Positions 1 to 7,888 of a stretch of 64,000 bases of DNA are shown piece by piece (within the stretch, counting starts at the first letter, position 1; each line of letters begins with the position of its first letter). The stretch comes from Streptomyces zaomyceticus (lineage in GTDB: Bacteria; Actinomycetota; Actinomycetes; Streptomycetales; Streptomycetaceae): positions 488,084 through 552,083 of the forward strand of contig NZ_BNBZ01000002.1 of assembly GCF_014656215.1 (NCBI RefSeq), read 5' to 3'. The notes under the pieces were generated by a model. The model was not told where the DNA came from. It did not search any database and saw only the letters and a list, made by a program, of their open reading frames with translations. The position numbers and the translations under genes were made by a program.

Positions 1-445
1 CCGCGAGAACTCCACGACGCTCACCGCGGGTGGCAGCGGCATCACCGAGCCCGCGGGCAGTCGGGGCAGGACGTCCATCGCGGATCTGGTGGTGGTGAAG
101 GTCGCCGGCATGGCGGCCCGGGAGATCCCGGGCGTGTACGACATGGGCGGGGGACTGGCGCGGACGATCGGGGCGGTCCGCGACCGTGTTCCGGGAGGGC
201 GCCCGAACGTCGGCCGGGGCGTGAAGGTAGAGGTGGGAGAGCGTCAGACGGCCATCGACATCGACCTGGTCGTCGAGTACGGGGTTCCGATCACCGATGT
301 CGCCCGTGACGTGAGGGAGAACATCATCGAGGCGGTGGAACGGACCACCGGGCTGGAAGTCGTCGAAGTCAACGTCGTGGTGAACGACGTGCACCTGCCC
401 GACGAGGCGCCGGAACACCAGGCGGGCGAAGCCCGCGTCGGGTGA
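1..445 (+). CDS. Asp23/Gls24 family envelope stress protein (5' end outside window)
   Basis: The reading frame is already open at the first base, so the start codon lies left of the window; 147 residues are visible before the TGA. The visible part begins with a polar linker and then the typical Asp23 core: a GRTSIADLVVVKVAGMAARE stretch, a conserved EIPGVY turn, and a two-strand region ending in EVNVVVNDVHL. Asp23/Gls24 proteins are abundant cytoplasmic or membrane-attached proteins that respond to cell-envelope stress; in Gram-positives they are tethered by AmaP. The next three genes encode the expected partners in tight succession, so this is one operon. Family assignment is safe; the exact role in Streptomyces is not known. 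Confidence 0.9.
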   Translation, partial: RENSTTLTAGGSGITEPAGSRGRTSIADLVVVKVAGMAAREIPGVYDMGGGLARTIGAVRDRVPGGRPNVGRGVKVEVGERQTAIDIDLVVEYGVPITDVARDVRENIIEAVERTTGLEVVEVNVVVNDVHLPDEAPEHQAGEARVG

Positions 446-520
446 CGGTCGACGAGAAGCATCCCCCGCGCGGGGACGTGGCCGAGTTTCCGAGCGGGTT
501 GCCCCCGAGTGAGGCGTGTG

Positions 521-706
521 ATGAGCAGATCGCTGGCAGGAACGGCAGTCGGCATGGCGTTGGGGTTCGCCGCGTGGTTCGGCGGGTTCGCCGCCTTCCT
601 CCTCGTCGCGGCGCTGGGCGCGCTCGGCGGCGTGGTGGGTCACCTGTGGGACGAGAGAACAGACCCGAGGGACCTCGTCGCGCGCTGGACCAGGGAGCGG
701 CGATGA
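521..706 (+). CDS. Small membrane protein of the Asp23 operon
   Basis: This 61-residue protein has a Ser/Arg start, a hydrophobic and glycine-rich stretch (about residues 8-45) long enough for one hairpin or two short membrane helices, and a charged tail rich in Asp and Arg. The ATG was preferred over a GTG twelve bases upstream because GAGG sits six bases before the ATG. Its TGA overlaps the ATG of the next gene (ATGA), which shows translational coupling. It matches the short DUF2273-like membrane proteins that usually sit between Asp23 paralogues. I do not recognise a precise family. Confidence 0.75.
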   Translation: MSRSLAGTAVGMALGFAAWFGGFAAFLLVAALGALGGVVGHLWDERTDPRDLVARWTRERR

Positions 707-1686
707 CCATTCCGAGGCAGACCTCCGCGACGCCACGTGCCGAGAGGGGAACCGTCACCGTCGCCGACCGGACGGTCCGCCGCATCGTCCGCCAGGCAGC
801 CACCGAGGCCCTGGGCGGTGCCGGGACGGCGCGAGAGGTATCCGTCGCCCGACGGGGAGTGCGCGAAGCCCGGGTCCGCGTCGCGCTCGAACTCGCCTAC
901 CCCACCGACCTCGCGGACCGGAGCGAACGGGTCCGGCGCCATGTGATGCACCGGGCAACGGCGTTGTCGGGCCTGGACATCTCCCGGGCCGACATCGCGA
1001 TCGCGAGCCTTTACGCGGCGTCCCCCGGGACAGTCTCGGACACCCTCGGCTCACGCGATGCCTCCGGTGGCCACGGGCCTCCCACCGGCTCGGGAGAGGC
1101 GGTGACGGACGAGGAAGTGCCCACCGACGGAACCACGGTTGCCCGTGGGCGGAGGCCGTGGTCCGGACGACCCCTGTCCGCTGCCGCGACGGCCCTCGTC
1201 GTGGCAACGGCGGCCGGCGCGCTCCTGGTCCGGGTCGCGCCCGGCGGGCTCACCTCGTCCTCCGTGCTGCGGAGCGTGCCCCTCACCGACGTGCGATGGA
1301 TCGGGGCGGGAGCGGCGTTCGCGGTGCTCGGGGTGGTTCTGGTCGTACTTGCCCTCATGCCCGGAATGCGCCGGTGGCTGCCGCTGGTCCGGCCGGACAG
1401 GGACACCTGGGCCGCCATCGACCGCTCGTCCGTCGGCCTGCTGCTGCGGGACGCCGCCATCAGCGTCGACGGTGTGAGCAGGGTCAAGGTGCGGTCCGGG
1501 CGCCGACGCTTCCGGGTGCGCGTCTTCGTCGCCTACGGATCGACGGACGGTGCCAGGCAGGCTGCGGAGTGGAGCGCGTCCGCCGCACTGGGTGGGATCG
1601 GACTTGGACGCGCCGGCCGACTGTCCGTCACATCCGTTCCTGACAAGCAGTGGAGACCGCCGACGGGTGAGGAGGCCGCGCCGTGA
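703..1686 (+). CDS. Asp23-like domain fused to DUF6286 membrane domain
   Basis: The 327-residue protein has two parts. Residues about 15-115 form an Asp23-like domain (TVADRTVRRIVRQAA, then REARVRVALELAYP and an ISRADIAIASL strand). After a low-complexity linker come two membrane helices (about residues 165-185 and 205-225) and a soluble C-terminal domain with the LLLRDAAISVDGV and VKVRSGRRRFRVRV features of DUF6286. In many actinobacteria these are two separate genes, so this is a fusion. A GTG further upstream would extend the frame but would skip the coupled ATGA junction with the preceding gene. The stop overlaps the next start (GTGA). Confidence 0.85.
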   Translation: MTIPRQTSATPRAERGTVTVADRTVRRIVRQAATEALGGAGTAREVSVARRGVREARVRVALELAYPTDLADRSERVRRHVMHRATALSGLDISRADIAIASLYAASPGTVSDTLGSRDASGGHGPPTGSGEAVTDEEVPTDGTTVARGRRPWSGRPLSAAATALVVATAAGALLVRVAPGGLTSSSVLRSVPLTDVRWIGAGAAFAVLGVVLVVLALMPGMRRWLPLVRPDRDTWAAIDRSSVGLLLRDAAISVDGVSRVKVRSGRRRFRVRVFVAYGSTDGARQAAEWSASAALGGIGLGRAGRLSVTSVPDKQWRPPTGEEAAP

Positions 1687-2234
1687 CAGCCGCACGATCG
1701 AAGGTGAACCGCTGCATCTTGGCCCTGGTGGGCGGTGCGGCCGTTCTGGCAGGGGGATGGACCGCCCTGACCGGTCTTGCCCGGCGCGGCACCGTGTCCT
1801 GGGCGCCGCCCGGTCACCCCGGGGAATGGCTGAGGCAGCACGAACCGTCGACGGCCGTCACCATGGGCCTGCTGGCGGCGGTGACGGCGGCGGCGCTGTG
1901 GTGGTGCCTGGCCCAACTACGTACCACCGGACCGTCCACCCTTGGCCTGCCTGGCGCGGGAACACGGGTCAGCCGGCGGAGCCTGGCCCGCGCCATCGCC
2001 GCCGACCTTGCCACGGTGCCGGGCGTCGACACGGCCCGGGTCGTCCTCCGGGGCACCACGGCGGACCTCCGGGCCACGGTCGGACTCAGGCTGGCGACGC
2101 ACGCGGAGCCGGCCGAAGTCATCCGCCTGGTCACCCAAGGCCCTCTGTGCCGTGCCCGCACGGCGACAGGCGTCCGCCTCGGCACAGATCTCCGTCTGAC
2201 CACGCCCTCCCACCGTGCGCGTCGCGCGCGGTGA
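1683..2234 (+). CDS. amaP: AmaP-like alkaline shock response membrane anchor
   Basis: The protein of 183 residues has two transmembrane segments (about residues 10-30 and 58-78) followed by a roughly 100-residue cytoplasmic domain with the SRRSLARAIAADLATVPGV start typical of AmaP. AmaP tethers Asp23 to the membrane. The gene starts with a GTG overlapping the stop of the Asp23-DUF6286 gene and is the last gene of the operon; two hairpins follow directly. The family call rests on topology, the position after Asp23 genes, and the C-terminal motif. Confidence 0.82.
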   Translation: MTAARSKVNRCILALVGGAAVLAGGWTALTGLARRGTVSWAPPGHPGEWLRQHEPSTAVTMGLLAAVTAAALWWCLAQLRTTGPSTLGLPGAGTRVSRRSLARAIAADLATVPGVDTARVVLRGTTADLRATVGLRLATHAEPAEVIRLVTQGPLCRARTATGVRLGTDLRLTTPSHRARRAR

Positions 2235-2235
2235 A

Positions 2236-2280
2236 CCGAGGGCGACACAGCCGCCCCTCGGCCGAGCCCGGCATCCGGGC
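2236..2280 (+). terminator. Tandem hairpins after the Asp23 operon
   Basis: Two inverted repeats follow the amaP stop at once: CCGAGGG (2236-2242) with CCCTCGG (2255-2261), then GCCCGG (2266-2271) with CCGGGC (2275-2280) around a three-base loop. There is no U-run, which is usual in Streptomyces terminators. A decayed gene ends 40 bases beyond on the other strand, so the structure may act in both directions. Confidence 0.5.
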
Positions 2281-2320
2281 CGGCCGAAGGGAACACCAGG
2301 CGGTGCCGGTCATGCCGGGC

Positions 2321-2955
2321 TCACAGGGCGTACCAGTCGGCGGGGGTGGGCGGCGTCGCTGACGTGCCTTCGCGGGTGGGGCGTACGGCGAGGATCTGGT
2401 CGACGCCCATGCGGCGTTCGGAGAAGGCGAGCGAGGCACCTGCCAGGTACAGGCGCCACACCCGGGCGATGGTGCGCCCGACCTGGTCCTCGATATGGCT
2501 CCAGCGCCGTTCGAGGTGGGAACGCCAGGCGTCGATGGTGGCCGTGTAGTGCTCGCGGAGCGATTCGACGGAGCGGGACTCCAAGCCCGCGGCCTCCAGC
2601 AGGTCCACGGTGCGGCCGACGGGGCGCATGTGCATGTCGGGGGCGATGTACGTCTCGATGAACGCGCCACCGCCGGGTGCGTGGGTGCCGCGGGACATCT
2701 GCTGGATCAGGAGCCTGCCTTCGGGGCGGAGCGCGTCGTGCAGTTTGGCGGCGAAGGCGGGGGTACTCGGCGTCGCCGACGTGTTCGCCCATCTCGACGG
2801 CGGAGGCCGCGTCGTAGCCGCCTCCGTCGATGTCCCGCCAGTGCCGCAGCTGGACGTCCACGAGGTCGGTCACTCCCTCGGCCAGGGTGTACGCGGGGTC
2901 GTCGGGCCGGGTCCAGTACGCGCAGGAGTACGCCATCGACTCGTCCCGGAGGAGG
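2321..2955 (-). pseudogene. Decayed cyclopropane-fatty-acyl-phospholipid synthase
   Basis: Two frames on this strand encode pieces of a CFA/mycolic-acid cyclopropane synthase-type methyltransferase. The upstream piece carries DESMAYSCAYW and then, without the SAM-binding glycine-rich region, jumps to the DIDGGGYDAASAVEMGEHVG region, so about 60-70 residues are missing inside. At a run of five G (2759-2763) the frame shifts by one base. The other frame then continues FAAKLHDALRPEGRLLIQQM and runs to a normal C-terminus ending in DWYAL. The N-terminal part of the enzyme is also absent. With no SAM site it cannot be active. It lies downstream of rskA, where mycobacteria carry ufaA1. Nothing supportable was seen from here to the rskA stop. 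Confidence 0.85.
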
Positions 2956-3197
2956 GATCGGGGGTTCCCCTCGGGAGGAGGAGCCGACAGGCATCCAGGT
3001 TGCGGAGCGGAACCCCGTTCCCGATCGACGCGCGGTCCGGCTGCTGCCTTCCCCCGTACTTCGCCGCGGGCGGCTCGCCGGATGGGGACCTTCGTCGCGG
3101 GTGCCGCAGAGCGACGATATGGAGGTGGTCCAAGCCGGCCGAGCACGAGCAGGGCTGCGCGGCGCGCACGGGGCACCCGGCCGGTGCGGGTGCCCGG

Positions 3198-3947
3198 TCA
3201 GGCGGGAAGGGTCATCAAAAGGAGCGGGTCTGTGGTGGGTCGGGGGGATCCTCCGGTGGGTTCGAGAGTGAGGCCGACCGCGCCCGCGTCCGCAGGGTTG
3301 CCCGTGAGGATCACGGTGCCGTCGCGGTCGATGAGGCCGGCCGGGCGCATGGTGCCGCCGTGGTCGAGCCACAGCTGGTAGGTCTTCCCGGCACCGGGTG
3401 CGGGCAGGCCGGCGGCGGTGAAGACCGCCATGTCCTGCTGGTCGGAGGAGACGACGGTGGTCAGCGCTCCGTTGGCCGCCTTGCCGTGGACGGTGCGCGC
3501 GTCCGGGGCCGCCAGCACGGCACTGACCGCGTCGAGCTGCTGCCGGGCCTGGCGGGCCTCCCGTTGGAGGTCCTGTCCGTTCTGCGTCTGCCACACCGCC
3601 ATGCTGCCCAGTGCGACCGCGGCCACGCCGGCGGCCAGCGCCAGAGGTACCGCACGTCGGCGCAGGATGCCACCGAGTACGGGCGCCTGGCTGGGTGCCG
3701 GGATGCGCGGGGGCAACTGGCGTACTCCGTCGATGGCGGCCATGACCTGTGCCTTGGCTGCCGCCGGGGGTGTCCGGGAGACGGCCGCAGCGAGGCGCGC
3801 TGTGGTGGCCTGGAACTCGGCCGCTTCCTGCCGACAGGCCTCGCACGATCCGAGGTGGGCGTCGAAGTCCCGCCGCTCGGCGTCGTCGAGTGCGCCGAGG
3901 GCGTAGGCGGCGGCGAGGGTGTGGGCGTCGGTGGCGTGGTGTTTCAT
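3198..3947 (-). CDS. rskA: Anti-sigma-K factor RskA
   Basis: This is a 249-residue membrane anti-sigma factor. The N-terminal cytoplasmic domain has a zinc-type motif, H31-x3-C35-x2-C38, within DAHLGSCEACRQ. One transmembrane helix spans about residues 98-118, and the extracytoplasmic C-terminal domain has the RskA-fold signatures YQLWLDHGG and LTLEPTGGSP. It should bind and silence the sigma factor encoded just upstream until regulated proteolysis releases it. Its ATG overlaps the sigK stop by four bases (ATGA), the usual coupling of sigma and anti-sigma genes. Confidence 0.93.
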   Translation of the reverse strand: MKHHATDAHTLAAAYALGALDDAERRDFDAHLGSCEACRQEAAEFQATTARLAAAVSRTPPAAAKAQVMAAIDGVRQLPPRIPAPSQAPVLGGILRRRAVPLALAAGVAAVALGSMAVWQTQNGQDLQREARQARQQLDAVSAVLAAPDARTVHGKAANGALTTVVSSDQQDMAVFTAAGLPAPGAGKTYQLWLDHGGTMRPAGLIDRDGTVILTGNPADAGAVGLTLEPTGGSPRPTTDPLLLMTLPA

Positions 3948-4609
3948 GTGGTCACCCCCATGCAGTCGCGGAGCCGGATGAGCCCGTCGCGCATGCGTGT
4001 CTTGATGGTGGGAAGCGGTGTGCGCAGGGATTCGCCGACTTCACGGTAGGTCAGCCCCTGGTAGTAGGCCAGAGTCACGGCCTGGCGCTGGAGGTCGGTC
4101 AGGCCGCGCAGACAGCGGCGTACCTGCTCGGACTCCAGGCGGGTCTCGACCTGTTCGGCGACCTCGTCGAAGGCGGTGGTGTGCTCGCGGGCGGCCTGCG
4201 CGTGTTCGCGGTCGGTGGTGGCCTGGGCGGAGCGGACCCGGTCCACGGCCCGGCGGTGGGCGACGGTCGCGGCCCACGCGGTGACGGAGCCGGCCTCGGG
4301 GCGGTATCGGGCGGCCTGGCGCCACAATTCGATCATGACCTCCTGGGCGACCTCCTCGGACTGCGCACGGTCGCGTACGACTTTGAGCACGATGCCGAAG
4401 ACCAGGGGTGCGAGGGCGTCGTAGAGGGTGGAGAACGCCTGCTTGTCGCCGTGGGCGACCCGCTGCATGACGTCGGTGATGTCGTTGCGGTCGGTGCCGG
4501 CGGGGCGGCCGACGCTGAAGGGGATCGGTTGGTTCACTTGCGCCGCTCCGGCCGTGGGCAGAAGGCGAAGGGGCGGCCTGGGACGGCCGTCGGGGGGCGG
4601 GGCGTCCAT
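3944..4609 (-). CDS. sigK: ECF RNA polymerase sigma factor SigK
   Basis: The 221-residue protein has region 2 at about residues 40-115 (FSTLYDALAPLVFGIVLKVV, then SEEVAQEVMIELWR) and region 4 at about 155-210 (LTDLQRQAVTLAYYQGLTYREVG and PLPTIKTRMRDGLIRLRD). The start was chosen because AAGGAG lies nine bases upstream; earlier in-frame starts lack a site. Pairing with RskA, and a nearby fasciclin gene and CFA-synthase relic, identify it as the SigK type. In mycobacteria SigK controls mpt70/mpt83 (fasciclin proteins) and its own operon. The likely targets here are the rightward molybdoenzyme and fasciclin genes. Confidence 0.92.
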   Translation of the reverse strand: MDAPPPDGRPRPPLRLLPTAGAAQVNQPIPFSVGRPAGTDRNDITDVMQRVAHGDKQAFSTLYDALAPLVFGIVLKVVRDRAQSEEVAQEVMIELWRQAARYRPEAGSVTAWAATVAHRRAVDRVRSAQATTDREHAQAAREHTTAFDEVAEQVETRLESEQVRRCLRGLTDLQRQAVTLAYYQGLTYREVGESLRTPLPTIKTRMRDGLIRLRDCMGVTT

Positions 4610-4700
4610 CGCATGCCGCTCCTTGTTTCGTCGCTCGTACGGGATCGGACCATCCTCGGAGACGGTCCGGTGTAGGGAACCTGTTCGTGTGTCGCGTGTT

Positions 4701-4727
4701 CTTCGGAGCGGACGGGGCTGCGGATGG
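4701..4727 (-). promoter_or_regulatory. Possible SigK-type promoter upstream of sigK
   Basis: Read leftward the sequence gives CCATCC, 15 bases, then CCGAAG, about 90 bases before the sigK ATG. The promoter described for mycobacterial SigK is CCATCC and CCGAAT with slightly wider spacing, so this could be autoregulation. The match is partial and the spacing short. The rest of the 301-base gap between sigK and the chaplin gene holds no gene that I can support; it must contain the divergent promoters. Confidence 0.3.
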
Positions 4728-4910
4728 GAGGGCTCTTCGTCACCTGTACCACCAGTGGTTGACCCCTTCGAGGGAAACGGCGGAACGGTGCCAAACCGGT
4801 GGGCGACCAGTCGCGAAGACGACATGCGAGGGGCCCCTCACCGGGAGACTCCTCGTCGGCCGCGCGGGCCCTCCGCGCGGCCGGCCATCCTCACAGGAGG
4901 TAGTGAAGAC

Positions 4911-5150
4911 ATGGTTCGTGTACGACGAGGTCTGGCTGTGGCACTGGCGGCCGGCGCGGTTGTGGTGGCGGGTGCGGCGGTCGCCTCCGCCGACGCCGGC
5001 GCTCAGGGCGTGGCCGCGTACTCGCCGGGCGTCGGCTCCGGCAACCTCATCCAGGTGCCCATCCACATCCCGGTCAACGCCTGCGGCAACACCGTCAGCG
5101 TCATCGGGCTGCTGAACCCGTCCTTCGGCAACACCTGCGTCAACGCCTGA
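4911..5150 (+). CDS. Short chaplin (hydrophobic aerial-hypha surface protein)
   Basis: The 79-residue precursor has a signal peptide (MVRVRRGLAVALAAGAVVVAG, cleavage near ASADA) and one chaplin domain with the hallmark features: VPIHIPVNACGNTVSVIG, NPSFGNTC, two Cys that form the intramolecular disulfide, and a C-terminal VNA. There is no LAXTG sorting signal, so it is a short chaplin of the ChpD-H type. These proteins assemble into amyloid layers that lower surface tension and coat aerial hyphae. AGGAGG lies ten bases before the ATG. A strong hairpin follows the gene. It is divergent from sigK. Confidence 0.95.
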   Translation: MVRVRRGLAVALAAGAVVVAGAAVASADAGAQGVAAYSPGVGSGNLIQVPIHIPVNACGNTVSVIGLLNPSFGNTCVNA

Positions 5151-5266
5151 CCGTCCGCCGCGGGAAGATCCCCGGTCCGCCGCCGAGAAGTCGGGGTGGC
5201 GGGGGCCGGTGACCCGACGGCCCTGCGGGACGCGTTGACCGTGTCATCGATCCGGCCGGCCGGGTC

Positions 5267-5300
5267 TGCTGCGGGTGGCTGTCGGCAGCCACCCGCAGCA
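5267..5300 (+). terminator. Strong hairpin after the chaplin gene
   Basis: A perfect 14-bp stem (TGCTGCGGGTGGCT, 5267-5280, with its complement 5287-5300) encloses a six-base loop, about 115 bases after the chaplin stop and before the molybdoenzyme gene. It should separate the two transcripts. Confidence 0.7.
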
Positions 5301-5426
5301 CCCACGACCTCGGGGCGGGGGTGCCGGCCGCCTCCGTGGCTCCACCGTGACGGCGACACGGGCGAACAGTTCAACCCCTTCGAAGGTCGGACCAATCCGC
5401 AGGGTGAGGGCCACCGAATAGCGGGT

Positions 5427-7001
5427 GTGAGCAGCTTCCGCAGCAAACTCGTCCGCGCCGCACTCGGCGCCATGGCCGGCCTCCTGGCCGCCTTCACGGC
5501 TCTGGCCGTGGCCGAGCTGGTGGCCGGACTGGTGCGGCCTGCGGCAGGGCCCGTGACCGTCGTGGGCGGTGCGGTGATCGACCGCACTCCGGCCGCCGTC
5601 AAGGACTTCGCGATCCGCGCCTTCGGTGCGAACGACAAGATCGTCCTGCAACTCGGGATCCTCGCGGTTCTCGCCCTCTTCGCCGTCGCCTTGGGCATCC
5701 TCGCCCTGTCTCATCGGCGCGCGGGTGCCGTCGGCGTGTTGCTGTTCGGGATCGTGGGGGCCGCAACCGCCCTCAGCCGGCCCGACACCACCGGCGCCGG
5801 CGACGTACTTCCCTCCGCCGTCGGGTCGGTCGCGGGAGCCCTCGTCCTCTGTGTCCTGGCGTGGAAAGCCGTACCCATGCCTGCCCACGCCGACCAGGAG
5901 GGCGCCGGAGGGTGGAGCCGGCGCAACTTCCTCACGGCGGCCGGTGTGACCGCCGTGGCGGCGGCCTCAGCCGGTGCACTGGGCCGGTTCTTCACCGGCA
6001 GGCAAGGACAGGGCGCCGTCGCCTCCCGCGAGGGCCTGGTACTTCCGGCGCCTTCCTCCCCGGCCCCCGCACTCCCGGCCGGCGTTCAGCTCAAGGTTCC
6101 CGGGATCACCACCTTCACGACCCCCAACTCCGGCTTCTACCGCGTCGACACCGCACTGACCGTGCCCAAGGTCGACGCGGGAACGTGGCGGCTGCGGATC
6201 CATGGCAAAGAGGTCACCCGGCCGCGCACCTACACCCTCGACCAGCTCCTGGCGCGCCCGCTGATCGAACGCGACATCACCCTGACGTGTGTGTCGAACG
6301 AGGTGGGCGGCCCGTACGTCGGCAACGCCCGCTGGCTGGGCGTCCCCCTCGCCGACCTCCTCAAGGAGGCGGGCGTCCGGCCCCCCTCGAAAGGTGGCAC
6401 CGCGGACCAGTTGGTGGCGCGCTCGGTGGACGGCATGACGCTCGGCTCCCCGGTCGAGGACGTCATGGACGGCCGCGACGCGATGCTCGCCGTCGGCATG
6501 AACGGCGAACCGCTCCCTTTCGACCACGGCTTTCCCGTCCGGATGCTCGTCCCCGGCCTGTACGGCTACGTGTCGGCCTGCAAGTGGATCGAGTCCATCG
6601 AGCTCACCACCTTCGACGCCTACGACCCGTACTGGGTGAAACGCCGGTGGGCCCGTAGGGCACCGATCAAGACCCAGTCCCGCATCGATGCACCCAAGCC
6701 CTTCGCCCGCCCGGCCGCCGGCACCGTCACCGTCGCCGGCGTCGCCTGGGCCCAGCACCGCGGCATCACCCGCGTGCAGATCCGCATCGACGACGGGCCC
6801 TGGCAGGACGCCGACCTTGCCGCCCAGGCCGGCACGGACACCTGGCGCCAGTGGTCCTACCGCTGGAAGGCCACCCCCGGCGGACACAACCTCACCGTCC
6901 GCGCCACCGACGGCACCGGCCAGGACCAGACGGAACAGCGCACCCGGACCATCCCCGACGGAGCGAGCGGCTGGCACAGCGTGTTCGTGACCGTCACCTA
7001 G
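5427..7001 (+). CDS. Membrane-anchored sulfite-oxidase-like molybdoenzyme
   Basis: The 524-residue protein starts with four transmembrane helices (about residues 12-36, 72-95, 101-117 and 130-149), then a classical twin-arginine motif SRRNFL (164-169) leading a fifth hydrophobic segment. After that comes the extracytoplasmic enzyme. The Mo-cofactor domain (about 225-400) has the ligand Cys288 in ITLTCVSNEVGG and the VPLADLLKEAGV and VRMLVPGLYGY regions. The C-terminal Mo-co dimerisation domain is about 410-520. It belongs to the sulfite oxidase/YedY superfamily; the substrate is unknown. The GTG start has only a weak ribosome site (GAGGG), and a GTG at 5196 cannot be fully excluded. The fasciclin gene follows after 80 bases. 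Confidence 0.88.
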   Translation: MSSFRSKLVRAALGAMAGLLAAFTALAVAELVAGLVRPAAGPVTVVGGAVIDRTPAAVKDFAIRAFGANDKIVLQLGILAVLALFAVALGILALSHRRAGAVGVLLFGIVGAATALSRPDTTGAGDVLPSAVGSVAGALVLCVLAWKAVPMPAHADQEGAGGWSRRNFLTAAGVTAVAAASAGALGRFFTGRQGQGAVASREGLVLPAPSSPAPALPAGVQLKVPGITTFTTPNSGFYRVDTALTVPKVDAGTWRLRIHGKEVTRPRTYTLDQLLARPLIERDITLTCVSNEVGGPYVGNARWLGVPLADLLKEAGVRPPSKGGTADQLVARSVDGMTLGSPVEDVMDGRDAMLAVGMNGEPLPFDHGFPVRMLVPGLYGYVSACKWIESIELTTFDAYDPYWVKRRWARRAPIKTQSRIDAPKPFARPAAGTVTVAGVAWAQHRGITRVQIRIDDGPWQDADLAAQAGTDTWRQWSYRWKATPGGHNLTVRATDGTGQDQTEQRTRTIPDGASGWHSVFVTVT

Positions 7002-7081
7002 ACCACCCGGCCGGCAGCAGGCCACACCGGGCAGCACCACCAGACCAACACCCTCCAGAAACCCCTTCCAAGGAGCCACTC

Positions 7082-7729
7082 ATGACCAGCATGAAGATCC
7101 GTCGCACTGCCATCGCCGTCGCAGCGGCAGCCCTGCTGCCGTTCTCGCTGGCAGCGTGCTCCGACTCCGACAGCGGATCCAAGGCCGCGCCGTCCAGCGC
7201 GGCGGGCGACGAGGCGAAGACCAGCGCGACGCCCACCGAGGACGCGAAGACCGACGACCAGCCCTTCGGCCCCGCCTGTTCCGGCGTACCGAAGGAGGGG
7301 GCGGGCTCGTTCGACGGCATGGCCAAGGACCCCGTAGCGACCGCCGCGTCCAACAACCCGGCCCTGTCGACCCTGGTCACCGCCGTCAAGAAGGCCGGCC
7401 TCGTCGACACCCTCAACAACGCGCAGAACATCACCGTGTTCGCGCCGACCAACGAGGCCTTCGCGAAGATCCCGAAGGCGGACCTCGACAAGGTCCTGGC
7501 CGACAAGGCCATGCTCACCAAGATCCTCACCTACCACGTGGTCGGCCGGAAGCTGGCCCCGAAGCAGCTGGAGAACGGCTCCTTCGAGACCCTCCAGAAG
7601 GGAATGCTCACCACCAAGGGCTCCGGCGAGGAGTTCAACGTCAACGCCTCCTCCCAGGTCGTCTGCGGCAACGTGCCCACCGCCAACGCCACCGTCTACA
7701 TCGTCGACACCGTCCTCATGCCGAAGTAA
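7082..7729 (+). CDS. Fasciclin-domain lipoprotein
   Basis: A 215-residue lipoprotein: a signal peptide ends in a lipobox LAAC (Cys about residue 23), then a Ser/Thr/Lys-rich linker and one fasciclin domain (about 75-214) with the H1 box NITVFAPTNEAF and the YHVV box. It resembles mycobacterial MPT83/MPT70, main SigK targets. Fasciclin domains mediate adhesion or protein contacts at the surface. AAGGAG lies six bases before the ATG. It probably shares a transcript with the molybdoenzyme upstream, and a strong terminator follows. Confidence 0.93.
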   Translation: MTSMKIRRTAIAVAAAALLPFSLAACSDSDSGSKAAPSSAAGDEAKTSATPTEDAKTDDQPFGPACSGVPKEGAGSFDGMAKDPVATAASNNPALSTLVTAVKKAGLVDTLNNAQNITVFAPTNEAFAKIPKADLDKVLADKAMLTKILTYHVVGRKLAPKQLENGSFETLQKGMLTTKGSGEEFNVNASSQVVCGNVPTANATVYIVDTVLMPK

Positions 7730-7760
7730 CGCAGCCCTCCCGCAGCGGCAACCGCCTCTG

Positions 7761-7794
7761 CCCCGTACCCCTTTCGTGAGGAAGGGGTACGGGG
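7761..7794. terminator. Strong hairpin after the fasciclin gene
   Basis: The arms CCCCGTACCCCTT (7761-7773) and AAGGGGTACGGGG (7782-7794) are perfectly complementary over 13 bp around an eight-base loop. The structure is symmetrical enough to stop transcripts from the fasciclin gene (rightward) and from the DUF4394 gene (leftward). Confidence 0.8.
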
Positions 7795-7888
7795 CCACGT
7801 GATGAGAGCACCTCGCGCGAGGGCAAGCCGCAGGCCCGCGCTCGCGCACCATCTCAAGGGCGCGGGCGCGGGCACAGCGGGGGCGGGG

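Noticed and set aside
442..702. GTG-started extension of the Asp23-DUF6286 gene overlapping the first Asp23 gene stop
   Set aside because: The extension is basic and low-complexity and runs over the small membrane gene, which has a good ribosome site and a coupled ATGA junction with the ATG at 703.
5360..5400. tRNA-like GTTCAACCCCTTCGAAGG segment
   Set aside because: It resembles a T-arm only by chance; no cloverleaf or acceptor stem can be drawn around it.
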